Source: Sphingomonadales bacterium (GTDB lineage Bacteria; Bacteroidota; Bacteroidia; Chitinophagales; Chitinophagaceae). From it: a stretch of 64,000 nt of DNA. The first letter of the stretch is position 1, and the number at the start of each line of letters is the position of its first letter. Where the stretch lies: NCBI GenBank assembly GCA_016872155.1, contig VHBB01000001.1:253587-317586 (forward strand), read 5' to 3'. The notes under the pieces are model-generated. The model was not told where the DNA came from. It made no database searches and saw nothing but the letters and a program-made list of their open reading frames with translations. Positions 1 through 8,097 of the stretch are shown here, in pieces. A program made the translations under genes and the position numbers.

Positions 1-1074
1 GAGTTTTTATCGTTAGCGGCTTCTCACCCGGTGTTGGATGTGCGAAGCCCCGGCGAGTTCAAGCATGCACATGTTCCGGGGGCCATATCGTTTCCGCTTT
101 TTACTGATGAGGAACGAAAGATCGTCGGCACGACCTACAAACAAAAAAGCAGAGAGGAGGCTATTAAGATCGGGCTGGACTTTTTTGGCCCTACCATGAA
201 AGACAAAGTGGTCGCCGCCGAAACTATCGCGGCCTCTTTTTATAAAACCGACAATGCCCGTAATACAACCCTGCTCGTTCATTGCTGGCGGGGGGGCATG
301 CGAAGTGCAGCCATTGCCTGGTTACTCGACCTCTATGGTTTTACCGTTTATACACTAGCCGGGGGCTACAAACGCTATCGTAATTGGGTATTAGAAGAGT
401 TGAGCAAACCCCATTCATTACGAGTGATTGGAGGATACACCGGATCAGGTAAGACAGAATTATTACAAGCACTGGCAACGGCGGGCCAACCGGTGATCAA
501 TCTTGAAAAACTCGCCTCACATAAGGGATCTGCTTTTGGAAGCATTGGTCAACCCGCGCAACCCGGGCAAGAACAATTCGAAAATAAATTGGCCCTGGCA
601 TTACGTTCACTTCGCACAACATTTTCTGTTGATACTATCGCACCCTCTTCGGTACACGATGTGGATGGCGACTTACCGCCCATTTGGATCGAAGACGAAT
701 CACAGCGCATTGGGTTGGTCAATCTTCCCACTGCATTTTGGACTACGCTGCGCCAGGCGCCTGTTTATTTTTTAGAGATCCCTTTTGAGGAACGACTCAG
801 TCATATCGTGGCTGAATATGGGGCGCTAGATAAAACGGCATTGATCGATGCCACCACCCGAATTACCAAAAAGTTAGGTCACCTACAAGCTCAACAGGTA
901 ACCGACCTGATCACCGAGAACAACATCAAGGCCGCCTTCGACATTTTATTGCGTTACTACGATAAACTCTACGCCAAGTCGCTGCAAAATCGCAAGTCGT
1001 TAGAAAAACAACTCACCATTATTCCTTCTACGAAGACCGGAGCGGAGAATTTACGGCTGGTGTTGAAAGGCTAG
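1..1074 (+). CDS. mnmH: tRNA 2-selenouridine synthase MnmH/SelU (5' truncated by window edge)
   Basis: MnmH uses selenophosphate to convert 2-thiouridine to 2-selenouridine at the wobble base of Lys, Glu and Gln tRNAs in the cytoplasm. The frame is already open at base 1 (reads EFLSLAASHPVLDVRSPGEF), so the true start lies upstream. The first apparent start in the window, a GTG at 31, is probably an internal Val codon. An N-terminal rhodanese domain carries the catalytic Cys in HCWRGGMRS. It is followed by a P-loop (GGYTGSGKTELL) of the C-terminal nucleotide-binding domain. Only a short N-terminal piece is missing against a family length near 360 residues. The selenium donor gene selD lies 0.7 kb downstream on the same strand, separated by a toxin-antitoxin pair. 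The family call is firm. Confidence 0.95.
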   Translation, partial: EFLSLAASHPVLDVRSPGEFKHAHVPGAISFPLFTDEERKIVGTTYKQKSREEAIKIGLDFFGPTMKDKVVAAETIAASFYKTDNARNTTLLVHCWRGGMRSAAIAWLLDLYGFTVYTLAGGYKRYRNWVLEELSKPHSLRVIGGYTGSGKTELLQALATAGQPVINLEKLASHKGSAFGSIGQPAQPGQEQFENKLALALRSLRTTFSVDTIAPSSVHDVDGDLPPIWIEDESQRIGLVNLPTAFWTTLRQAPVYFLEIPFEERLSHIVAEYGALDKTALIDATTRITKKLGHLQAQQVTDLITENNIKAAFDILLRYYDKLYAKSLQNRKSLEKQLTIIPSTKTGAENLRLVLKG

Positions 1075-1131
1075 CTTTTAATTACTTTCTGATCGGCGAA
1101 AAGCCTGTCGTTTTTTTGTCGTAAAAAGGGG

Positions 1132-1173
1132 TTGCCCTTTTGAACTAATTGTAATAACTTTGTAATTACAATT
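1132..1173 (+). promoter_or_regulatory. mazEF promoter with overlapping inverted-repeat operator
   Basis: A Bacteroidota-type -7 element TAACTTTG sits at 1155-1162, with a TTG at 1132-1134 about 20 bp upstream. A 9-bp perfect inverted repeat, AATTGTAAT (1147-1155) and ATTACAATT (1165-1173), brackets the -7 box and ends 7 bp before the antitoxin start. AbrB/MazE antitoxins usually bind such palindromes to repress their own operon, so this is the likely autoregulatory operator. The repeat is seen directly; its function is inferred. Confidence 0.6.
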
Positions 1174-1180
1174 TAATCAC

Positions 1181-1426
1181 ATGGAAGTCTCCTTGATCTC
1201 TATCGGCAACTCAAAGGGCATTCGCCTGCCGAAAACCATTCTCGAAAAATATCAATTTCAAAACACGTTAGAGCTGGTATTTGAAAAAGAGTACATCATT
1301 TTAAAACCCAGAAAAAACCCGCGTGCCGGCTGGGAAAAATCATTTCAAAAAATGCATGAAAAAGCGGATGATAAACTGCTTCTCCCTGCTATTTTTAAGG
1401 ACGAAGAATTGGACGAATGGAAATAA
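1181..1426 (+). CDS. mazE: MazE-like (AbrB/SpoVT fold) antitoxin
   Basis: An 81-residue antitoxin of the MazE/AbrB swapped-hairpin family. The N-terminal half (VSLISIGNSKGIRLPKTILE) is the usual DNA-binding beta hairpin with its conserved G-N-S-x-G-I-R-x-P pattern. The C-terminal half is acidic (KDEELDEWK at the end) and would wrap around and inhibit the toxin. The next gene starts inside this one (10-bp overlap), so the two are translationally coupled. A palindrome overlaps the promoter just upstream, which fits autorepression. The pair sits between mnmH and selD, both on the same strand, as if inserted into a selenium locus. Confidence 0.85.
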   Translation: MEVSLISIGNSKGIRLPKTILEKYQFQNTLELVFEKEYIILKPRKNPRAGWEKSFQKMHEKADDKLLLPAIFKDEELDEWK

Positions 1427-1740
1427 AGCAGTACCAGGTCGCCTTAGTTAACCTTGAGCCCACCATTGGGCGAGAGATCAGAAAAACGCGACCCTGTGTT
1501 ATCATTTCCCCCAACGAAATGAACAACTTCTTGGAAACGCTCATCATTGCCCCAATGACCACTGCTACAAAAGATTATCCTACACGCGTTGGGGTTCGAT
1601 TTAATAAAAGAAAAGGAAGTGTCGCTCTTGACCAGATCAGAACAATAGACAAGAAAAGAATTATTAAAACATACAACAGCCTGTCTCAAAAAGAAATATT
1701 GAACGTAAAATCCATTTTGCACGAAATGCTGGTTTTATAA
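1417..1740 (+). CDS. mazF: MazF/PemK-family mRNA interferase toxin
   Basis: A 107-residue type II toxin of the MazF/PemK family, which cleaves RNA at short specific sequences when freed from its antitoxin. Recognisable family blocks are the N-terminal strand QYQVALVNLEPTIGREI, the basic KTRPCVIIS motif (catalytic Arg), IAPMTTATKDYPTRV (conserved Thr), and ALDQIRTIDKKRI near the C-terminus. Length is normal for the family and nothing looks broken. It overlaps the upstream antitoxin by 10 bp. The cleavage sequence cannot be predicted from the protein alone. Confidence 0.9.
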   Translation: MEIKQYQVALVNLEPTIGREIRKTRPCVIISPNEMNNFLETLIIAPMTTATKDYPTRVGVRFNKRKGSVALDQIRTIDKKRIIKTYNSLSQKEILNVKSILHEMLVL

Positions 1741-1789
1741 TTTATGGTTAGACACTCGTTGAACCGCGCCGCGCTATAATCCCCACTCC

Positions 1790-2845
1790 ATGACCACACC
1801 CCTACTTACCGAATTTTCTAAAGGCGGCGGCTGCAGTTGCAAAATTGCGCCACGGGTGCTCGAAGAGATCTTGCATTCGACTATTCAACGCCCGGCCCCT
1901 GCGGCCTTGTTGGTAGGCCACGAGACCAACGACGACGCGGCGGTCTATGATCTGGGCAATGGTACGGCGCTCATCTCGAGCACCGATTTTTTTTCGCCGC
2001 TGGTCAACGATGCATTTACGTTCGGAAAGATCGCTGCGGCCAATGCCATCAGCGATATCTATGCTATGGGGGGCAAACCATTGATCGCAATCGCGATCTT
2101 GGGTTGGCCCGTCGAAAAATTGCCGACGGCCATGGCACAACAAGTGATCGAAGGAGGCAGAACTATTTGTGAGCAAGCGGGCATTCCGCTCGCAGGCGGA
2201 CACAGCATCGACAATCCTGAGCCCATCTTTGGATTAGCGGTAAGTGGCATTGTTCCTATCGAGAATCTCAAAAAAAACAATACGGCACAAGTGGGCGATT
2301 GGCTGCTACTTACCAAACCGCTGGGAACCGGGGTGCTGGCAAGTGCAGAAAAAAAAGGATTGCTTGATGCAACACAGCAGTCTATGCTATTCGAAGCGCT
2401 GTGTTCGCTCAACCAGATCGGGACCGCACTGGGTGCCATCAAAGGCGTTAGCGCCATCACCGATATAACCGGGTTTGGCCTGATGGGTCATTTGGTAGAG
2501 ATGGTAAAAGGAAGCAATGCAAGCGCCGCCATCTACTATGACCGGCTGCCTGTATTACCCAATGTAAAAGAGTTGATCGCCCAACGCGTGTTTCCCGACG
2601 CCACTACGCGCAACTGGAGCGCCTATCAAGATAAAATTCGATTTGAAAAAGGGGTCAATGTAATGGAAGCCTTTACACTGCTTCCCGATCCGCAAACGAA
2701 TGGCGGATTATTGATTAGTGTGGCTCCCGATGCCCTCGAAACCGTGCAAGAACTATTTAAAGAACAGGGATACGGCGCACAGATCGAACCCATTGGAAAG
2801 ATCATCGACCAAGAAGAAAAGACGCTGATCGTTTACCCGAATTAA
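1790..2845 (+). CDS. selD: selenide, water dikinase SelD
   Basis: SelD makes selenophosphate from selenide and ATP in the cytoplasm, the selenium donor for MnmH and for selenocysteine synthesis. The N-terminal active-site segment reads SKGGGCSCKI, giving the catalytic Cys at residue 15 and Lys at 18. This is a Cys-type rather than a Sec-type enzyme. The usual Gly between the two cysteines is Ser here. Further family blocks are the metal-binding NDDAAVYDLGNG, the core DFFSPLVNDAFTFGKIAAANAISDIYAMGG, and the C-terminal LPDPQTNGGLL. At 351 residues it is of normal length. The ATG at 1790 is a good start. No selA or selB lies in the window, so selenophosphate here most likely feeds MnmH. Confidence 0.96.
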   Translation: MTTPLLTEFSKGGGCSCKIAPRVLEEILHSTIQRPAPAALLVGHETNDDAAVYDLGNGTALISSTDFFSPLVNDAFTFGKIAAANAISDIYAMGGKPLIAIAILGWPVEKLPTAMAQQVIEGGRTICEQAGIPLAGGHSIDNPEPIFGLAVSGIVPIENLKKNNTAQVGDWLLLTKPLGTGVLASAEKKGLLDATQQSMLFEALCSLNQIGTALGAIKGVSAITDITGFGLMGHLVEMVKGSNASAAIYYDRLPVLPNVKELIAQRVFPDATTRNWSAYQDKIRFEKGVNVMEAFTLLPDPQTNGGLLISVAPDALETVQELFKEQGYGAQIEPIGKIIDQEEKTLIVYPN

Positions 2846-3288
2846 AAAACCAGATTCTCTTTATTTTTTACCTGATCGATGGGTAGCTCTGCCACCAGCT
2901 GTACGGCGGCCAGACTACGAATGGTTTGAATGGTTTGTTGCAACGAAGCATCGCTTACTTCATCTTCTTTCATTAACCATAAAAAATCGAGGTGCTTGAA
3001 CTCGGGTAGCAAGAATTCACCGTCGAATTTATTATTATAGATATAATGCTCCAGCGATCCGGTGGGTTCGCGGTACTCGTAGACCGAAAAAGAGTATTCG
3101 CGCTTTTTATAGATTCGTTTTATCTCTAACTCGTTGATGCGAAAATCAAGCCCGATCACCTTGTTGAGATGCCAGCAAAACTGATAGCCGCGAATGGGCG
3201 CTACAATGCCCAGTAGGCGTGTTCCCTCGAAGAAAGCTTCGGTGATCAGCGAATTATCGAGCACCAGTTTATTGACCCGCTCTGCCAT
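2842..3288 (-). CDS. IPExxxVDY family protein
   Basis: A 148-residue cytoplasmic protein of a Bacteroidota family named after its IPExxxVDY motif. Here the motif reads LPEFKHLDF, followed by LWLMKEDE. No enzymatic domain, signal peptide or membrane segment is visible, and the function of the family is not known to me. Its 3' end overlaps the convergent selD gene by 4 bp, so the two terminate into each other with no room for a terminator. Confidence 0.75.
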   Translation of the reverse strand: MAERVNKLVLDNSLITEAFFEGTRLLGIVAPIRGYQFCWHLNKVIGLDFRINELEIKRIYKKREYSFSVYEYREPTGSLEHYIYNNKFDGEFLLPEFKHLDFLWLMKEDEVSDASLQQTIQTIRSLAAVQLVAELPIDQVKNKENLVF

Positions 3289-3321
3289 AGGTTAGTCAAT
3301 ACAAGGTACAACTTATCGACA

Positions 3322-4974
3322 TTAGAACTGTATGTCGGCCACCAACTGCTCAGCACCTCGCTGGTAAATGACCTTTACCTGATCGCCTTTTTTAAACTTG
3401 CCGAGTGTTTGCATATAGCTTTCCATAGAGCCGATCTTATAGTCGCCGATCTGCAAGACAATATCGCCGGCACGAATACCGGCTTTTTGTGCCGGGCGAC
3501 CTTCGCTAACGCCATCCGCTCTTACCCCGTTGCCGCTATAGGTATAGTCGGGCATAATCCCCATAGAGACACTAAAACGAGCACTGGTAGTCGTTTGCGC
3601 TTCGCGGGTCTTTAAAAAAGCCAGTCGGCCGCTTTTATCGGCTTGGGTAATCAATTGTTCTATATGGCGCAGTATAGAGACCATGCCCTTGTAATTGATA
3701 CGATCGGCATCATCGCTAGGCTTATGATAATCGGTATGCAGACCGGTAAAATAGAAAAGCACCGGAATGTCCTTTCTATAAAAAGAAGTATGGTCGCTGG
3801 GGCCCGAGCCACTCGAGTCGATCTTTACGCTAAAACTTCCTTTTGCGCTACTGTTAATAACAGAAGACCAATAGGGCGAGGTGCCATAGCCGCCAATGGT
3901 AACCGTCTTGGTGCTATCGTTAAGACGACCGACCATGTCCATATTGATCATATAGTTGATCGATTTTAGGTCGATGGTAGGATTCTCAACAAAATGTTTG
4001 GAGCCATACAACCCTAACTCTTCGCCCGAAAAAGCGATGAGTAAATAGTTGTTAGACCGAGCTGCCAACTTTTTTAATTCGTAGCCCAGAGCCAACAAGG
4101 TGGCTGTACCACTGGCATTATCATCAGCGCCGTTGTGAATGGCGGCTTCTTTTTTCTCGTAACGCGAGTTTCCATCTTCGCCATAGCCTAAATGATCGAA
4201 GTGAGCGCCAAGCACCACTGTGGTGGGGGCACCATTATCTATATATCCGATCACGTTCGCTCCGGTTCTGATTTTATCGGCCAGCGAGGCGCGAGCCGAG
4301 ATCTCGAGCGAAGCCACCTCTTGATTGGTAAATGCGGCCACCGCTGTGTGCTTAACATAAAAAACAGGAATGGCCACCGAAGGCAATTTATCTTTTGAAT
4401 TAAAGCTTAGCTTATCATCGATCAAGCTGCTATTATGCCAGAGCAGTGCTGCTGCTCCTTTTTCTTTTGCCTTTGAACTGAACTCGTATATGTAGCCGGG
4501 CAGATCAAAATGAGGATTGGTCTTGTTCTCTTCGAGCACGTCGCGCAGATCGATCAGCCAGGGAGCGCCCATCTCGCGAAGACCCGGTGTTAGTGGAGCG
4601 GTTATCGAAGCAGCGGCACTATACGGGAACACAAAAAAATCTTTTTCGGGGGTCAGGACTTTATTTGCAATGATCATTTTGCAATCCGGTCCCATCTTTT
4701 TTCCCTCGTTCACAGAAAAAGACTGAAAATATCCATCGGTCCCTTTCGGCACCAGCCCCGCCTTGCTGTATTGGCCGGCAATGTATTCCATAGCCAATTT
4801 TTCGCCGGCCGTTCCGGTACGACGTCCTTCAAGACGATCATCGGCCAAATAGGTTACAAAGCCTGTCATTGCATTTTGCAGTAACTCATTTTTTTTGGCT
4901 AGTCGGCTAGACGCCGAACAGCCGCTTAGCACAACCAATGAACAGAACAGGGCGCTTTTCATATAGCATTTCAT
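3322..4974 (-). CDS. M28 family zinc aminopeptidase lipoprotein with C-terminal PDZ domain
   Basis: A secreted M28-type metallopeptidase, likely an aminopeptidase in the periplasm or on the outer membrane. The ATG at 4974 gives a lipoprotein signal ending in LVVLSGC. An ATG 33 bases further upstream would place a non-signal stretch in front and is less likely. The M28 core shows GAHFDHLGYG (zinc His), HNGADDNASG (bridging Asp), AFSGEELGLYGS (catalytic and zinc Glu), MINMDMVGRL (Asp) and TDYHKPSDD (last zinc His). A PA-like insert precedes it and a PDZ domain fills the last 90 residues (DYTYSGNGVRADGVSEG onward). It is transcribed divergently from feoB, with about 115 bp between the two starts. 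Confidence 0.9.
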   Translation of the reverse strand: MKCYMKSALFCSLVVLSGCSASSRLAKKNELLQNAMTGFVTYLADDRLEGRRTGTAGEKLAMEYIAGQYSKAGLVPKGTDGYFQSFSVNEGKKMGPDCKMIIANKVLTPEKDFFVFPYSAAASITAPLTPGLREMGAPWLIDLRDVLEENKTNPHFDLPGYIYEFSSKAKEKGAAALLWHNSSLIDDKLSFNSKDKLPSVAIPVFYVKHTAVAAFTNQEVASLEISARASLADKIRTGANVIGYIDNGAPTTVVLGAHFDHLGYGEDGNSRYEKKEAAIHNGADDNASGTATLLALGYELKKLAARSNNYLLIAFSGEELGLYGSKHFVENPTIDLKSINYMINMDMVGRLNDSTKTVTIGGYGTSPYWSSVINSSAKGSFSVKIDSSGSGPSDHTSFYRKDIPVLFYFTGLHTDYHKPSDDADRINYKGMVSILRHIEQLITQADKSGRLAFLKTREAQTTTSARFSVSMGIMPDYTYSGNGVRADGVSEGRPAQKAGIRAGDIVLQIGDYKIGSMESYMQTLGKFKKGDQVKVIYQRGAEQLVADIQF

Positions 4975-5067
4975 AGCGAAATCATTTATGGGCTGCAAAG
5001 TTACCAACTACAAAGATGCTTTGCGCAACAAGACCGAGATTTCGGGCGGGGTTTGCCATTGAGTATC

Positions 5068-5075
5068 TACTTTTG
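5068..5075 (+). promoter_or_regulatory. Bacteroidota-type -7 element before feoB
   Basis: TACTTTTG matches the TAnnTTTG -7 consensus of the Bacteroidota housekeeping sigma factor. It lies 15 bp before the feoB ATG, which implies a very short leader. No well-placed -33 TTTG is visible (the nearest is only 12 bp upstream), so the call is tentative. No Fur-type palindrome was recognised around it. Confidence 0.35.
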
Positions 5076-5089
5076 CAACCAATAATAGT

Positions 5090-7201
5090 ATGTTGAACCC
5101 CCTTGGTGTCCATATTGCGCTGGTCGGCAACCCCAACAGTGGAAAAAGTTCGCTTTTTAACTGCCTCACCGGTTTGCAACAGAAAGTGGGCAACTTTCCG
5201 GGTGTTACCGTCGATAAAAAGACCGGGGCGGCCACGATCGGAGGCCTGCAGGCATCCATGATCGACCTGCCCGGGACCTATAGTTTATACCCCCGAAGGC
5301 TCGATGAATGGGTTACCTACAAGGTGGTGATGAAAGAAGACGAAGAGATCGACCCCGATCTATTGGTGGTGGTGGTCGATGCCAGCAACCTGAAAAGAAA
5401 TTTACTTTTCTGTACACAGCTTATCGACCTTAAGCAACCGGTCGTGGTAGCTCTTACCATGATGGACCTGGCCCGTCGCCGCGGCATCAAGATCGACATT
5501 GCGGCGCTGGAGCGCGAATTGGGAGTAGCCGTGGTAGCGGTCGATGCCAGAAAAGGCAAGGGCTTGCAAGAGTTAAAAAAAGCAATAGAACTTACACTGC
5601 AAGGCGCGTACAAAGTTCCGACCAGAGATTTTATCGATAACTATGCACTGGCACCCATCCCCATTCAAAAAATCAAAGAGGTCCTCTCGGATTGTAGCGA
5701 TTATAAAGCCATTCATCTGTTAACGCATCGGGATTCGTTTATAGTACCCGCGCCCGTTCAGCACCAGATCGATGCCATAGAAAAAGAAGGCAGGTTCAAT
5801 GCCACTAAAACGCAGGCCGAAGAGATCTTGCAACGCTATGCTCGCATTCGGCAAGTTATGCAGCAAGCCGTTTTAGAACCCGACCCTTTGCAAAAAACGC
5901 TGCGCACCGAAAAACTCGATGCGGTATTGCTTCATCGCCGCTGGGGATACTTGATCTTACTGACCGTTTTGTTCTTACTTTTTCAAAGCGTCTTTTTGCT
6001 CGCGCAGTATCCAATGGACTGGATCGAAATGGGGTTTGGAAAAGCCGGAGAATGGCTTACGCTGCGACTTCCCACTGGTAAAGTAACCGATCTGCTCGTC
6101 AACGGCGTGCTGGCCGGATTAGGAGGAATCTTAGTGTTTGTACCGCAGATCATGATCTTGTTCGGTATCATTACCCTGCTCGAAGATTCGGGATACATGG
6201 CCCGCATTAGTTTTTTGTCTGACAGGCTGATGCGCAGCGTGGGGCTTAACGGAAAAAGTGTGATGCCCATGATCAGTGGCTTTGCCTGTGCGGTGCCCGC
6301 TATTATGAGTGCTCGCAATATCGAGAACAGAAAAGAGCGGCTGCTCACCATTCTGATTACTCCGCTTATGAGTTGCTCGGCCCGATTACCGGTTTATACG
6401 ACCATTACCGGGCTCGTGATTCCCAATACCTATTTATTTGGATTTATCAGCTTGCAAGGTCTCGTATTGCTGGCTATGTATATGTTAGGAATCGTAATGG
6501 CGATGTTGGTCTCTTATGTCGCTAACTTGTTTATTAAAATTCAAGAGAAAAGTTTTTTTATTTTAGAACTACCCTCTTACCGGTCTCCTCGCTGGTCTAA
6601 TCTATTGCCCACCATGCTCAGCAAGGCCAAGATATTTGTGCTCGATGCCGGAAAGGTCATCATGATCATTTCTCTTGTGCTATGGGGGCTTAGCTCGTAC
6701 GGCCCGGAGTCTGGTATGCTGGCAGCGCAGCAACAGTTCGAAGCGGCGCAGCAAAGCGGCTTTACTGCAGCGCAAGCCGAAAGACAATACCAGACCGCCA
6801 AACTAGAAAACTCCTACGCCGGATGGCTCGGAAAAAAAATAGAGCCTGTCATTACCCCGCTCGGGTTTGATTGGAAGATCGGAGTGGCTCTTATAACTTC
6901 TTTTGCGGCCCGCGAGGTATTTGTAGGAACCATGGCCACTCTCTACAGTGTAGGTGATGAGGGCAGTCACCTGCTTAACGAAAAAATGAAGGCAGCCGTT
7001 CGTCCCGATGGAACGCCTGTATTTACCTTAGCCACCGGACTTTCGTTAATGATCTTTTATGTATTTGCCATGCAGTGCATGAGCACGCTGGCAGTGGTAA
7101 AAAGAGAGACCAAGTCGTGGAAGTGGCCCGCCATTCAATTGTTCTATATGACCGGGATGGCCTATTTACTTAGTTGGGCCTGTTACTTATTTTTTCGTTG
7201 A
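5090..7201 (+). CDS. feoB: ferrous iron transporter FeoB
   Basis: An inner-membrane Fe(II) importer with an N-terminal GTPase domain. The G1 loop GNPNSGKSSLF, switch region GVTVDKKTG and G3 DLPGTYSLYP are clear. The G4 position reads LTMMDLA, with Thr where NxxD is expected. The membrane part begins near residue 285 and includes the Gate motifs GFACAVPAIMSARNIENRKER and TPLMSCSARLPVY with the conserved cysteine, and a late gate-type segment (ITSFAAREVFVGTMATLYS). At 703 residues it is full length. It carries no fused FeoA; a separate feoA lies 4 kb away. Its last 32 bases overlap the convergent beta-lactamase-like gene. Confidence 0.95.
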   Translation: MLNPLGVHIALVGNPNSGKSSLFNCLTGLQQKVGNFPGVTVDKKTGAATIGGLQASMIDLPGTYSLYPRRLDEWVTYKVVMKEDEEIDPDLLVVVVDASNLKRNLLFCTQLIDLKQPVVVALTMMDLARRRGIKIDIAALERELGVAVVAVDARKGKGLQELKKAIELTLQGAYKVPTRDFIDNYALAPIPIQKIKEVLSDCSDYKAIHLLTHRDSFIVPAPVQHQIDAIEKEGRFNATKTQAEEILQRYARIRQVMQQAVLEPDPLQKTLRTEKLDAVLLHRRWGYLILLTVLFLLFQSVFLLAQYPMDWIEMGFGKAGEWLTLRLPTGKVTDLLVNGVLAGLGGILVFVPQIMILFGIITLLEDSGYMARISFLSDRLMRSVGLNGKSVMPMISGFACAVPAIMSARNIENRKERLLTILITPLMSCSARLPVYTTITGLVIPNTYLFGFISLQGLVLLAMYMLGIVMAMLVSYVANLFIKIQEKSFFILELPSYRSPRWSNLLPTMLSKAKIFVLDAGKVIMIISLVLWGLSSYGPESGMLAAQQQFEAAQQSGFTAAQAERQYQTAKLENSYAGWLGKKIEPVITPLGFDWKIGVALITSFAAREVFVGTMATLYSVGDEGSHLLNEKMKAAVRPDGTPVFTLATGLSLMIFYVFAMQCMSTLAVVKRETKSWKWPAIQLFYMTGMAYLLSWACYLFFR

Positions 7202-8093
7202 CCGGTGCAACCCATTTGTCGTTAGGCTCAAAATAATTCCACAATAGGGTCGCTACAGAACGCGCTAGCGTCCAGGCTTCGTTATCGTGTGTCCAGCGCT
7301 GGTCTTGATTATTCTTGGTAAAAATGCAAAACACAAATGGTCGGTTAGGGGCATTAACGATCATCGCTTCGCTTCGAGAAGCATTCACGCATCCATTCTT
7401 GCTAAATACTTCGATATAAGGCGGAAAACTTCCCAGCGATTCATCTTCGTCCCAAAAGTTGCGACTCATAGCCCTTAACATCTTTTCGCTGGCATAAGCC
7501 GATATCACTTCTTTGCGGTAGATCTTTTCTAACAAACGGCCCATTTCGGCAGGCGTGGTTTGCCCCCAGCCATACTGTGTGCGATTAGCTTCGCGACCGG
7601 GCGTTCTGGAATTTACATAGGTATTTAAAAGTCCTTGTTGTAGAAGCAACTCATTGATGCGCTTTCCTCCTCCGGCCAGCGATTGCAGCCATAAGCTGGC
7701 CGTATTGTCGCTGGTGGTCATCATCAACATAATTATTTTTTTGAGTGCAATTTTTTCGCCGTCCTTAAAAGAGCCGAGAATATCTTCTCCTGCATAGAGC
7801 AGTGAGTCGCGGTAAACATGATTGCTGTCGTAAGAGAGTTGTCCATTATCTACCGCAGCAGTAATACCCAACAAGATGGGCACCTTTACAATGCTGGCCG
7901 TCGGAAAAACAGTATCGGCATTGTACAGCGACACCCGACCACTGCGCAAGTCCTTTACATAAAGGCCCACCTCTCCTTTAAAGCCTTGCAGGCGCTCGGC
8001 AATCTTTGCTTCTAGCTTTTTATCGTGTAGCTGTGCAAGCAGCGTAGAAGACGCGATCAACCCAACAAACAATAATGCGATAAAGCGTGGCAT
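7170..8093 (-). CDS. class A beta-lactamase-like serine hydrolase, secreted
   Basis: A 307-residue exported serine hydrolase of the penicillin-binding/class A beta-lactamase fold, with an N-terminal signal peptide (ALLFVGLIASSTLLAQ). The three canonical motifs are present: SxxK as SIVK (Ser67, Lys70), SDN at 128-130, and a KTG variant KNG at 232-234. The omega-loop ExxLN box is not clear, though Glu168 sits at about the right distance from SDN to be the general base. Real beta-lactam hydrolysis is therefore possible but not assured. It follows the M20 amidohydrolase gene by 4 bp on the same strand, so the two are probably cotranscribed. Confidence 0.8.
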   Translation of the reverse strand: MPRFIALLFVGLIASSTLLAQLHDKKLEAKIAERLQGFKGEVGLYVKDLRSGRVSLYNADTVFPTASIVKVPILLGITAAVDNGQLSYDSNHVYRDSLLYAGEDILGSFKDGEKIALKKIIMLMMTTSDNTASLWLQSLAGGGKRINELLLQQGLLNTYVNSRTPGREANRTQYGWGQTTPAEMGRLLEKIYRKEVISAYASEKMLRAMSRNFWDEDESLGSFPPYIEVFSKNGCVNASRSEAMIVNAPNRPFVFCIFTKNNQDQRWTHDNEAWTLARSVATLLWNYFEPNDKWVAPVNEKISNRPN

Positions 8094-8097
8094 GTTC

